From positions 1-13,887 of the forward strand of contig CALGNF010000112.1 of assembly GCA_937958685.1 (NCBI GenBank): 13,887 nucleotides of DNA. The letters run 5' to 3'. The stretch comes from an uncultured Caryophanales bacterium (GTDB taxonomy: Bacteria > Bacillota_I > Bacilli_A > Izemoplasmatales > Hujiaoplasmataceae). Made by a program: the position numbers and the translations under genes. Positions 7,776 to 13,887 of the stretch are shown here, piece by piece (the stretch's first letter is position 1; each line of letters opens with the position of its first letter). The notes beneath the pieces were generated by a model. That model was not told the origin of the DNA, made no database searches, and was given only the letters and a program-made list of their open reading frames with translations.

Positions 7776-7807
7776 ATCAAGTGCAAGCAGAATCGGGGTG
7801 AAAGCAA

Positions 7808-7984
7808 ATGGCGAAAACTGTCGTAAGAGAAAACGAAAACATCGAAGACGCGTTGCGTCGGTTTAAGCGTGACGTTTCTCGCGCTGGGACTTTAGCTGAA
7901 GCCCGAAAGAGAGAGTATTATCTCAAGCCAAGCGTTTCCAAGAAACTCAAACAGCGGCAAAACCAAGGCCGCAAAGGTCGATAA
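7808..7984 (+). CDS. rpsU: 30S ribosomal protein S21
   Basis: A 58-residue, very basic protein that translates as [20 protein letters not shown] and continues with [19 protein letters not shown], the full S21 signature. S21 joins the 30S subunit late, near the 3' end of 16S rRNA where the anti-Shine-Dalgarno lies, and helps initiation. Length is normal for the family. ATG 7808 follows GGGGTGA (7795-7801) by six bases. It is monocistronic, with its own strong promoter and terminator. It uses several codons that are scarcer in the surrounding genes (CGT, GTT, TCT, GCT), which suggests selection for high expression. Its place between mtaB and phoH matches the Bacillota order, although yqeY, which often follows rpsU, is absent. 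Confidence 0.96.
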   Translation: MAKTVVRENENIEDALRRFKRDVSRAGTLAEARKREYYLKPSVSKKLKQRQNQGRKGR

Positions 7985-7992
7985 GCCAAAAG

Positions 7993-8019
7993 CACTTCAC
8001 CCGGTGAAGTGTTTTTTTT
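7993..8019 (+). terminator. intrinsic terminator after rpsU
   Basis: An 8-bp perfect stem (CACTTCAC at 7993-8000, GTGAAGTG at 8004-8011) with a CCG loop and eight T at 8012-8019; upstream A residues can pair with the T-run. It begins eight bases after the rpsU stop and separates rpsU from the phoH operon. Confidence 0.93.
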
Positions 8020-8050
8020 CCCGACGGGGCGACAAACCGCAAGGCTTCTG

Positions 8051-8059
8051 TGCTATAAT
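8051..8059 (+). promoter_or_regulatory. extended -10 promoter for the phoH-ybeY-cdd-era-recO operon
   Basis: TGCTATAAT at 8051-8059 combines TGn with a perfect TATAAT. No good -35 is seen at 17 bp; GCGACA at 8029-8034 is a 4/6 match but at 19 bp. Transcription would start near 8066, about 22 bases before the phoH ATG. Confidence 0.65.
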
Positions 8060-8087
8060 ATAAGGTTGAAGGAGTGATGATTATCCG

Positions 8088-9056
8088 ATGGTGGATCTGA
8101 CCAGACTCGATCTCGATGTCGCCAGCGTCTCCGAGATGGTGACCCTCTTTGGCGTCAACGACAAATACCTCAAATTGCTGTCCTCGCTCTATGGAGCGGA
8201 GCTCTATGCCAATCATGCCGAGCTTCTGCTCGACACGACCGACGAGCGCATCATCAAGGAAGTCAGCGCGATCGTCGAGATCCTGATGAGACTCGTGAAG
8301 CGCAACATCGCTTTCGGCGAGCGCGACATCGTCTATATCCACAATCTCCTGCAAGCCGCCACACCCGAGGAGATTCTCGACCTCTATCTCGGGCGGAAGG
8401 AAATCATCAAGACCTTCAGCGGGAAACCGATCTACGCCAAAACCATCAACCAGAAAAAATACCTCGACGCGATCAAGAAGAAGACTTTGGTCTTCGGTAT
8501 CGGTCCCGCTGGCACGGGCAAGACCTACCTTGCCGTGCTGGTCGGCTTAAGAAAACTCAAGGACGGCCAGATCCGGCGCCTGGTACTCACGCGACCGGCT
8601 GTCGAGGCCGGCGAGAACCTCGGGTTTTTACCGGGCGACCTCAAGGAAAAGGTCGATCCCTATCTGCGGCCGCTCTATGATGCCATGTACGAGATCCTGG
8701 GCGTCAAACTCACGGAAGAATACATCACCAAGGGCACGATCGAGATCGCGCCGCTCGCCTACATGCGCGGCCGGACGCTTGAAAACGCCTACGTCATCCT
8801 CGATGAGGCGCAGAACACGACGATCAACCAGATGAAACTCTTCCTCACCCGGCTCGGGTTCGGGTCGAAAATGATCGTGACCGGCGACATCACCCAGAGC
8901 GACCTGCCGGACAAGGTGCTCTCGGGACTGGTGAAGGCCTCGCAGATCCTCCAGTCGGTCGATGACATCGAGATCATGTATTTCGACAAGATCGATGTCG
9001 TCAGACACCCCTTGGTCCAAACGATCATCCAGAGGTTCGAAGATGCCAAGCATTAA
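8088..9056 (+). CDS. phoH: PhoH family ATPase (PhoH-like, ybeZ type)
   Basis: A 322-residue PhoH-family P-loop NTPase, cytoplasmic, thought to act in RNA metabolism or ribosome maturation with its neighbour YbeY. An N-terminal ~115-residue region (possible small RNA-binding fold, with NIAFGERDIVYI near its end) precedes the PhoH domain. Walker A is GPAGTGKT at residues 139-146, and Walker B is VILDEAQNTT with D239-E240. LTRPAVEAGENLGFLPGDLKEK and TGDITQSDLP are family hallmarks. ATG 8088 is used, with GGAGTGA at 8071-8077 upstream. Length is typical. It is the first gene of a five-gene operon and overlaps ybeY by 14 bases. The exact biochemical role of the family is not settled; the family assignment is secure. 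Confidence 0.95.
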   Translation: MVDLTRLDLDVASVSEMVTLFGVNDKYLKLLSSLYGAELYANHAELLLDTTDERIIKEVSAIVEILMRLVKRNIAFGERDIVYIHNLLQAATPEEILDLYLGRKEIIKTFSGKPIYAKTINQKKYLDAIKKKTLVFGIGPAGTGKTYLAVLVGLRKLKDGQIRRLVLTRPAVEAGENLGFLPGDLKEKVDPYLRPLYDAMYEILGVKLTEEYITKGTIEIAPLAYMRGRTLENAYVILDEAQNTTINQMKLFLTRLGFGSKMIVTGDITQSDLPDKVLSGLVKASQILQSVDDIEIMYFDKIDVVRHPLVQTIIQRFEDAKH

Positions 9057-9480
9057 CATCGTCAACCGTTACGGTGCCGACCGCGGCTACCGCAAGGTCA
9101 TCCGCGGCATCATCAAGGCAGCGGTCCGGCATCTGCAGATCCGCGGAAAACTCGTCGTGAGCGTCATCCTTGTCGCCAACGAGGAGATCCGGGAGTACAA
9201 CCGGACCTATCGCGGCATCGACGCACCCACCGACGTGCTCAGCTTTCCCAACAACGATTCCCTAGAAGAAGTCGGGGACATCTTCATCTCGCTGGACAAG
9301 GTGGCCGAACAGGCGGAAACCCTTGGCCATCGACCCGCCAGGGAACTGGCCTTTCTCGCCCTCCACGGCTTTCTTCACTGTCTGGGTTACGACCATCTGA
9401 ATCCTGAAGACGAAGCGGAAATGACCGCCCTACAACAACAAATCATCGAAAACACCAAATACAAGAAGGTACAACTATGA
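9043..9480 (+). CDS. ybeY: endoribonuclease YbeY (16S rRNA 3'-end maturation factor)
   Basis: A 145-residue metallo-endoribonuclease of the UPF0054 family, involved in 16S rRNA 3'-end maturation and ribosome quality control. The zinc-binding motif H-x3-H-x5-H is seen as HGFLHCLGYDH at residues 108-118, preceded by the usual EYNRTYRGIDAPTDVLSFP segment. ATG 9043 is chosen over an in-frame start at 8962 because homologues begin shortly before the first beta strand and AGAGG (9031-9035) sits seven bases upstream. It overlaps the phoH end by 14 bases and cdd by four (ATGA), so translation is coupled in both directions. In many Bacillota a 7TM-HD phosphohydrolase and dgkA sit around ybeY; both are missing here. 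Confidence 0.95.
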   Translation: MPSINIVNRYGADRGYRKVIRGIIKAAVRHLQIRGKLVVSVILVANEEIREYNRTYRGIDAPTDVLSFPNNDSLEEVGDIFISLDKVAEQAETLGHRPARELAFLALHGFLHCLGYDHLNPEDEAEMTALQQQIIENTKYKKVQL

Positions 9481-9869
9481 ACAAACTGATCACCCGGGTC
9501 ATGGACCTGATCAAACGCTCATATTCCCCCTATTCCCGCTTTCCCGTGGCCGCGGTCCTGGAACTCAAGGACGGTCGGACCTTTGACGGCGTCAACATCG
9601 AAAACGCCGCCTTCGGACTGTCCAACTGCGCCGAGAGAAGCGCGTTGTTCGCCGCCTATTCGGCAGGGGTCAGACAAGCGGACATCAGCCGGATCTACGT
9701 TTCCACCGACCGCGACTATTTCGTCTCACCCTGCGGCTCCTGCCGGCAGGTGATGACCGAACTGATGGAGCCTGAGGCGGAAATCATCCTCGTCAACAAC
9801 AAAGGCGAGACAAAAACGATCCTCAACAAAGAACTGCTGCCGCACGGCTTTTCGCAGGCGGACCTTTGA
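9477..9869 (+). CDS. cdd: cytidine deaminase
   Basis: A 130-residue zinc-dependent deaminase that converts cytidine and deoxycytidine to uridine and deoxyuridine in pyrimidine salvage; the small homotetrameric type. Active-site residues are visible: zinc ligand C51 and catalytic E53 in NCAERSALFAA, and zinc ligands C86 and C89 in SPCGSCRQV. The N-terminal YSPYSRFPVAAVLELKDGR is the usual substrate-pocket start. ATG 9477 overlaps the ybeY stop as ATGA; the stop TGA shares one base with the era ATG. Position between ybeY and era is conserved in Bacillota. No sign of decay. Confidence 0.95.
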   Translation: MNKLITRVMDLIKRSYSPYSRFPVAAVLELKDGRTFDGVNIENAAFGLSNCAERSALFAAYSAGVRQADISRIYVSTDRDYFVSPCGSCRQVMTELMEPEAEIILVNNKGETKTILNKELLPHGFSQADL

Positions 9870-10762
9870 TGTTTCGCTCCGGTTTCATCGCGATCATCGG
9901 CGAACCCAACGTCGGCAAGTCGACGTTTTTGAACCAAGTCCTAAAACGCAAACTGGCAATCGTCACCGACAAGCCGCAGACCACGCGAAACGTATTCGCG
10001 GGCATCTACAACGACGAGGACTGCCAGTTCGTTTTTCTTGATACTCCGGGGATCCACCACGGCAAGACCAAACTCGGTGAGTACATGACCCAGGCCGCCA
10101 TCAACACCATCAAGATGGTCGACCTCGTCCTCTTCTTCATCAACGCCTACGACGATGTCAAGGAAAGCAACCTGGAGATCCTCGACAACCTCGTCACCAT
10201 CAAGACCCCCATCTTCCTGATCATCAACAAACTCGACGCCATCAAGGACATCAGACGCCTGCAAAAAGCGATCGATCCCTACAAGCAGAAGTGCGGATTT
10301 GCCGGTGTTTTCGCGATTTCCTCGCTCACCGGCCAAAACGTTGATCTCTTGCTCGAAGACATCATGAAGCTGATTCCCGAAGGACCGAAGTTCTATCCGG
10401 ACGGCGAGATCTCCGACCGGCCGGAAACCTTCCTGATCCAGGAGTTCATCCGTGAGAAGATCATGGAAGCGACCCGCGACGAGATTCCCCATTCGGTCGC
10501 GGTCTATATCGAGAAACTCGAGCACAAGCAAAAGCACGTCGAGATCTTTGCGACGATCGTCGTCGAAAGGCCGACCCAGAAAGGCATCATCATCGGCAAG
10601 AACGGAGAGATGCTCAAGAAAATCGGCACTCTCGCCCGGGCCGATATCGAGAACCTTCTGCAGCGGAAAGTCTATTTGGAACTCTTTTGCAAGGTCGAGG
10701 CCGACTGGCGCAACCGCGACCATCACCTCAAGGACCTCGGCTACAAGCCGGAGAGAAACTGA
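9869..10762 (+). CDS. era: GTPase Era, 30S ribosomal subunit assembly
   Basis: A 297-residue Ras-like GTPase with a C-terminal KH domain that binds the 3' end of 16S rRNA during 30S maturation, functionally linked to YbeY upstream. GTPase motifs: G1 GEPNVGKS at residues 11-18, switch region KPQTTRN at 35-41, G3 DTPG at 58-61, G4 NKLD at 120-123, G5-like SSLTG. The KH loop IIGKNG has G243-K-N-G246, followed by ARADIENLLQRKVYLELF. ATG 9869 is taken over the adjacent TTG 9866 because Era proteins begin with a few residues before FIAIIGEPNVGKS. GGCGGA at 9857-9862 serves as ribosome binding site. It overlaps cdd by one base and lies two bases before recO. Confidence 0.97.
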   Translation: MFRSGFIAIIGEPNVGKSTFLNQVLKRKLAIVTDKPQTTRNVFAGIYNDEDCQFVFLDTPGIHHGKTKLGEYMTQAAINTIKMVDLVLFFINAYDDVKESNLEILDNLVTIKTPIFLIINKLDAIKDIRRLQKAIDPYKQKCGFAGVFAISSLTGQNVDLLLEDIMKLIPEGPKFYPDGEISDRPETFLIQEFIREKIMEATRDEIPHSVAVYIEKLEHKQKHVEIFATIVVERPTQKGIIIGKNGEMLKKIGTLARADIENLLQRKVYLELFCKVEADWRNRDHHLKDLGYKPERN

Positions 10763-10764
10763 TC

Positions 10765-11490
10765 ATGCCAGAGCGCGTGAGCGAGTGTTTGATCTGCCGG
10801 CGGATGGACTACAAGGAATCCAGCCGCCTGGTTTTCGGCTACACCCCCACCGGCAGGCAGAGTTACCTCGCCCAAGGCGCCAACAAGCTCACAAGCCCTT
10901 TGCGGGTCGCAACGGAGACCCTGACCAAGGTCAGGATTACCCATGCCGGCAAAGGCATGCAGATCATCAGGGATATCGAGGTCTTGGACGACTACCCCGA
11001 GATCAAGCCCGATTTGGAACGCTACACCGCCTGTTTGCACCTTCTGGAACTCACACTGCATGTCAGCGAGGGCGATCTCGACCACGCGAAGCTGTACCGT
11101 TTTCTTGACAAAATCCTCGATCGATTGAAGACCAATGAGCATCACTTAGTCTACATCATGGTCTTCGAAAGCAAGCTTTTGCACCTTCTGGGACTCCAGC
11201 CGGCCTTCAACCACTGCCATGCCTGTCCGGCCACCGACAACCTTGTCTTTTCCATCAAAGAAGGCGGCATGTGCTGTCCCAACCACGCACCCCAAGGCAA
11301 AGTCCTGACCGCTGAGACGGTCGACGACTGGCGTCACCTGCACTATTTCGATCTGGCCTCGGGCTCGCCGAAGGCGTTTTCCGCCACTGAACTGCGCGCT
11401 CTGCGACTGGCGCTCGATGATTATTACCAATACCATCTGGGCTGGGAATCCCACGCCCGCAAACTGCTCAGGGGTCTATTGGGATATTGA
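10765..11490 (+). CDS. recO: DNA repair protein RecO
   Basis: A 241-residue RecO, which with RecR (and RecF) loads RecA on SSB-coated single-stranded DNA in gap repair and anneals complementary strands. The N-terminal OB-fold region (ECLICRRMDYKESSRLVFGY...) and the helical middle with LHLLELTLHVSEGDLDHAKLY fit the family. Cysteines at C151/C154 (CHAC) and C170/C171 (MCCPNH) form the zinc-ribbon-like element found in Gram-positive RecO. The gene also opens with an extra C-x2-C (CLIC) near residue 8. ATG 10765 has GAGAGA at 10751-10756 upstream and gives the normal length. It is the last gene of the phoH operon; no convincing terminator follows. RecO diverges fast, so identification relies on these motifs plus the conserved era-recO-GlyRS order. 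Confidence 0.9.
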   Translation: MPERVSECLICRRMDYKESSRLVFGYTPTGRQSYLAQGANKLTSPLRVATETLTKVRITHAGKGMQIIRDIEVLDDYPEIKPDLERYTACLHLLELTLHVSEGDLDHAKLYRFLDKILDRLKTNEHHLVYIMVFESKLLHLLGLQPAFNHCHACPATDNLVFSIKEGGMCCPNHAPQGKVLTAETVDDWRHLHYFDLASGSPKAFSATELRALRLALDDYYQYHLGWESHARKLLRGLLGY

Positions 11491-11542
11491 TCCGCTCCGG
11501 CCTTTTTTCGCTTTCGCTGCCCCTGGCAAAACGAAATTGGCC

Positions 11543-11570
11543 TTGACTTTACTATCATAAATCATATAAT
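11543..11570 (+). promoter_or_regulatory. near-consensus promoter for glyQS-dnaG
   Basis: -35 TTGACT at 11543-11548 (5/6) and -10 TATAAT at 11565-11570 (6/6), spacer 16 bp, in an AT-rich island between GC-rich genes. The start would be near 11577, leaving a leader of about 25-45 bases depending on the translation start. That is too short for a T-box leader, which commonly controls glycyl-tRNA synthetase in Bacillota. Confidence 0.8.
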
Positions 11571-11602
11571 TATTATGAGATATTAGCGTTTATCGTGAGA
11601 GG

Positions 11603-12991
11603 ATGATCGGTTTGAAACTGACAATGGAACAACTTGTCAACTACTGCAAGCAATACGGTTTCGTCTACCAAGGTTCCGAGATCTACGGCGGACTCGCCAA
11701 CTCCTGGGACTACGGTCCGATGGGCGTGGCGCTCCGCAACAACCTCAAGGAAGCCTGGTGGCAGGCCTTCGTCAGCCAGAACCCCCACAACGTCGGACTC
11801 GATTCCGGCATCATCCTGCACACCGACGCCTGGATCGCCTCCGGCCATGTTGGTGGTTTTCAGGATCCGATGATCGACTGCAAGCTGTGCAAATCCCGCC
11901 ATCGAGCCGACAAGCTGATCGAGACCGGCACGAAGGGCAAGGTCGACGCCGACGGTTGGAGCATCCAGAAGATGACCGACTACATCCAGACCAACAAGCT
12001 CAAATGCCCGGTCTGCGGCGGCTTCGACTACACCGAGATCCGCTTCTTCAACCTGATGTTCAAAACCCACATCGGCGTCGTCGAGGAATCAAAGAACGAA
12101 GTCTATCTCCGTCCCGAGACCGCCCAGGGGATCTTCCTCAATTTCAAGAATGTGCAGCGGACTTCGCGAAAGAAAGTCCCCTTTGGCATCGGCCAGGTCG
12201 GCAAGGCCTTCCGCAACGAGATCACACCGGGCAACTTCATCTTCCGGATCCGCGAGTTCGAACAAATGGAACTCGAATTCTTCTGCAAACCCGGCACCGA
12301 ACTCCAGTGGTTCGACTACTGGCGCGATTTTTCCGTCAAGTTCCTCGAATCCCTGGGCATCAGTCCCGAGAACCTCAAACTCTATGACCATCCCCAGGAG
12401 AAGCTCTCGTTCTACTCGAATGCGACGACCGACATCATGTACCGCTATCCCTGGGGCTTCGATGAGCTTTGGGGGGTAGCCTCCCGCACCGACTATGACC
12501 TCAAGCGCCACCAGGAGCGCTCAGGGGAAAACCTCGAGTATTTCGATCCCGACACCGAGGAGAAGTATCTCCCCTATGTCATCGAACCGAGTTTGGGAGT
12601 CGAACGGCTGCTCCTCGCCGTGCTCTCCGATTGCCTGACCGAAGAGTTGGTGGAAGCGACCGATGAGATGCGGACCCTGCTCAAGATCGACAAGCGGCTT
12701 GCGCCCTTCCAGGTCGCCGTCCTGCCGCTTGTCAAAAAATACCATCAGGAGAAGACGGACGCCGTCTTCGCGATGCTGCTCAAACACTTCCATGCGACCT
12801 ATGACGACACCGGCAACATCGGCAAACGGTACCGCCGGCAGGACGCCGTCGGGACGCCCTATTGCGTCACAATCGACAACCAGACCCTGGAAGACGACAC
12901 GGTGACGATCCGCTTCCGCGACTCGATGGCGCAGGAACGCCTCAAACTTGACGACCTCGTCGCCTTCATCGAGAAAGAATTGAAAACCTGA
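11603..12991 (+). CDS. glyQS: glycine--tRNA ligase, single-chain type (GlyRS)
   Basis: A 462-residue class II aminoacyl-tRNA synthetase that charges tRNA-Gly; the homodimeric form of Mollicutes, Erysipelotrichia and staphylococci, not the alpha2beta2 form. The N-terminal GFVYQGSEIYGGLANSWDYG is the glycine/ATP-site start. A zinc ribbon is seen as C93-x2-C96 and C135-x2-C138. Motif 2 is FRNEITPGNFIFRIREFEQ and motif 3 is IEPSLGVERLLLAVL. The anticodon-binding domain fills the C-terminal ~100 residues (APFQVAVLPL...). The start is uncertain: ATG 11603 has GAGAGG directly against it, which is too close. TTG 11612 (nine bases after that site) and ATG 11624 (giving MEQLVNYCKQYG) are in frame and may be the true start. 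It has its own promoter and lies 19 bases before dnaG. Confidence 0.95.
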   Translation: MIGLKLTMEQLVNYCKQYGFVYQGSEIYGGLANSWDYGPMGVALRNNLKEAWWQAFVSQNPHNVGLDSGIILHTDAWIASGHVGGFQDPMIDCKLCKSRHRADKLIETGTKGKVDADGWSIQKMTDYIQTNKLKCPVCGGFDYTEIRFFNLMFKTHIGVVEESKNEVYLRPETAQGIFLNFKNVQRTSRKKVPFGIGQVGKAFRNEITPGNFIFRIREFEQMELEFFCKPGTELQWFDYWRDFSVKFLESLGISPENLKLYDHPQEKLSFYSNATTDIMYRYPWGFDELWGVASRTDYDLKRHQERSGENLEYFDPDTEEKYLPYVIEPSLGVERLLLAVLSDCLTEELVEATDEMRTLLKIDKRLAPFQVAVLPLVKKYHQEKTDAVFAMLLKHFHATYDDTGNIGKRYRRQDAVGTPYCVTIDNQTLEDDTVTIRFRDSMAQERLKLDDLVAFIEKELKT

Positions 12992-13010
12992 TCCCAAAGG
13001 GGGTGGAACC

Positions 13011-13842
13011 ATGGGTTTGATCAGCCAGAAGACGATCGAACAAATCAAGAACGCGGCTGACATCCTCGATGTTGTCGGCGAATTTGTCGCTTTGCAACCC
13101 GCGGGGAAAAACCACAAGGGACTTTGCCCCTTCCATAACGAGAAAACCCCGTCCTTCTTCGTCTCCAAGGAGCGCAACTCCTTCCATTGCTTCGGCTGCG
13201 GCGAAAAAGGCGATGCCATCACTTTTGTGATGAAATACAAGAATCTCGCGTATGTCGAAAGCCTCCGCTATCTTGCCGAGAGGTACAACATCGCCATCGA
13301 AACCGACGTCTTCGAACCCCAGCAGGCCAACATCGACCGCTACTACCGCATCAACGAGGAAGCCCTGCAGTTTTACGCCCTCCATCTCACCAATCTGGAA
13401 AAGGGGCAGGACGCGCTCGCTTATCTGCGCTCGCGGGATCTCGACATCCACACGATCCAGTATTTCGAGATCGGCTACGCGCCCCGGGAGCTGGATGCGC
13501 TCTATCAGTATCTCAAGACCAAGTACGAGGAGATCGACCTGCTGTCGATCGGCCTGATCAAAAAGACGGAAACCGGCTACATCGACCTCTTCCGTGACCG
13601 GATCATCTTCCCGATCAAGAACGAACTCGGCAAAGTCGTCGGCTTCAGCGGCCGCACGTTTGCGGGCGGATTCGACGAACCGAAATATGTGAACTCCCCC
13701 TACACGGAGATTTTCACCAAAGGCGAGGTCGTCTACAACCTCGACAAGGCGCAGACCTTCATCCGCAAGGAAAAACGGATCACGCTTTACGAGGGCTACA
13801 TGGACGTCATCGCGAGCGTCAAAGCCGGTGTCAAGGACGCCG
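13011..13842 (+). CDS. dnaG: DNA primase DnaG, 3'-truncated by the contig end
   Basis: The N-terminal 277 codons of DnaG, which makes RNA primers at the replication fork. The CHC2 zinc-binding domain is complete: C39-x2-H42-x17-C60-x2-C63 (LCPFHNEKTPSF, HCFGCGEKGD). The linker and N-terminal catalytic subdomain follow (SGRTFAGG, KYVNSPYTEIFTKGEVVYNL). The Toprim motif E261-G-Y-M-D265 is present, but the sequence leaves the gene soon after it. A full primase is about 600 residues, so roughly half is missing. The frame runs on to a stop at 13863-13865, but everything after 13842 is sequencing adapter and the apparent end EIGRAHV is artificial. ATG 13011 is preceded by a strong AGGGGGTGG site. 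dnaG after GlyRS, usually followed by the sigma factor gene rpoD, is the normal Bacillota order. Confidence 0.95.
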
Positions 13843-13887
13843 AGATCGGAAGAGCACACGTCTGAACTCCAGTCACCGAATACGATC
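13843..13887 (+). other. Illumina TruSeq adapter read-through with index (not genomic)
   Basis: From 13843 the sequence is the standard TruSeq read-1 adapter: it opens AGATCGGAAGAGC and continues for 34 bases to 13876 (ending CCAGTCAC). Positions 13877-13884 (CGAATACG) occupy the 8-base i7 index slot. 13885-13887 (ATC) match the start of the flow-cell sequence that follows the index. The match is exact throughout. It replaces the rest of dnaG, so the contig end is an assembly artefact and should be trimmed. Confidence 0.98.

Noticed and set aside
8077..8100. A seven-codon frame (MIIRWWI, then TGA) after a GGAG site, overlapping the phoH start, resembling a leader peptide with two Trp codons.
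   Set aside because: The GGAGTGA site serves the phoH ATG at 8088 adequately. There is no attenuator hairpin, and PhoH has no link to tryptophan; most likely chance.
11491..11542. A possible recO terminator: a six-T run at 11503-11508 and a small hairpin TGCC-CCT-GGCA around 11518-11528, flanked by TTTCG and CGAAA.
   Set aside because: No stable stem precedes the T-run, and the hairpin is short, interrupted and not followed by T. Not supported as a terminator or RNA element.
12966..13859. A minus-strand open frame opposite dnaG beginning MCSSDL.
   Set aside because: Its start lies in the adapter sequence and the rest is the antisense shadow of dnaG.
1..13887. Use of TGA as tryptophan (Mycoplasma code), considered because of the Mollicutes-like gene content.
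   Set aside because: Tryptophan is encoded by TGG throughout, and TGA acts as the stop at sensible places in seven genes, including overlapping ATGA and TGATG junctions.

Overview
The window is 13.9 kb of fairly GC-rich bacterial DNA that probably comes from a low-GC-Gram-positive lineage (Bacillota or a Mollicutes/Erysipelotrichia-like relative). Three things point there: gene order (rsmE-mtaB, rpsU, phoH-ybeY-cdd-era-recO-glycyl-tRNA synthetase-dnaG is the classic Bacillota backbone), a single-chain zinc-binding GlyRS, and G-rich ribosome binding sites with sigma-A-like promoters. Seven genes end in TGA and none reads through it, so the code is the standard bacterial one and not Mycoplasma code 4. 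Proteins are rich in Lys, Ile, Asn and Asp but use GC-ending codons throughout. The sequence looks like one short-read contig: it begins inside a gene and ends in Illumina adapter.

Left region (1-4914): a three-gene, translationally coupled operon for an SMC-type complex of the Wadjet (JetABC) / MukBEF-like kind. It holds jetA (5' end missing), jetB and jetC, closed by an intrinsic terminator. The nuclease subunit JetD that normally completes an anti-plasmid Wadjet system is not found after jetC. It must lie upstream of the window, elsewhere in the genome, or be absent.

Middle region (4915-8019): an extended -10 promoter drives rsmE-mtaB (16S rRNA m3U1498 methyltransferase and tRNA ms2t6A methylthiotransferase). 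A convergent, unrecognised single-pass membrane protein lies on the minus strand and shares a bidirectional terminator with mtaB. A short intergenic region holds divergent promoters, one for the membrane protein and one near-consensus promoter for rpsU. The rpsU gene is a monocistronic 58-codon gene with its own terminator.

Right region (8020-13842): a tightly packed run of phoH, ybeY, cdd, era and recO (overlaps or gaps of 14, 4, 1 and 2 bases), then a new near-consensus promoter and glyQS followed by dnaG. These genes link ribosome maturation (YbeY, Era), pyrimidine salvage (Cdd), recombination repair (RecO), translation (GlyRS) and replication priming (DnaG). dnaG is cut after 277 codons. 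The last 45 bases (13843-13887) are not genomic: they are TruSeq adapter plus an 8-base index and the start of the following adapter sequence. There is no gene-free stretch above 300 bases, and I saw no RNA gene, insertion sequence or CRISPR array.
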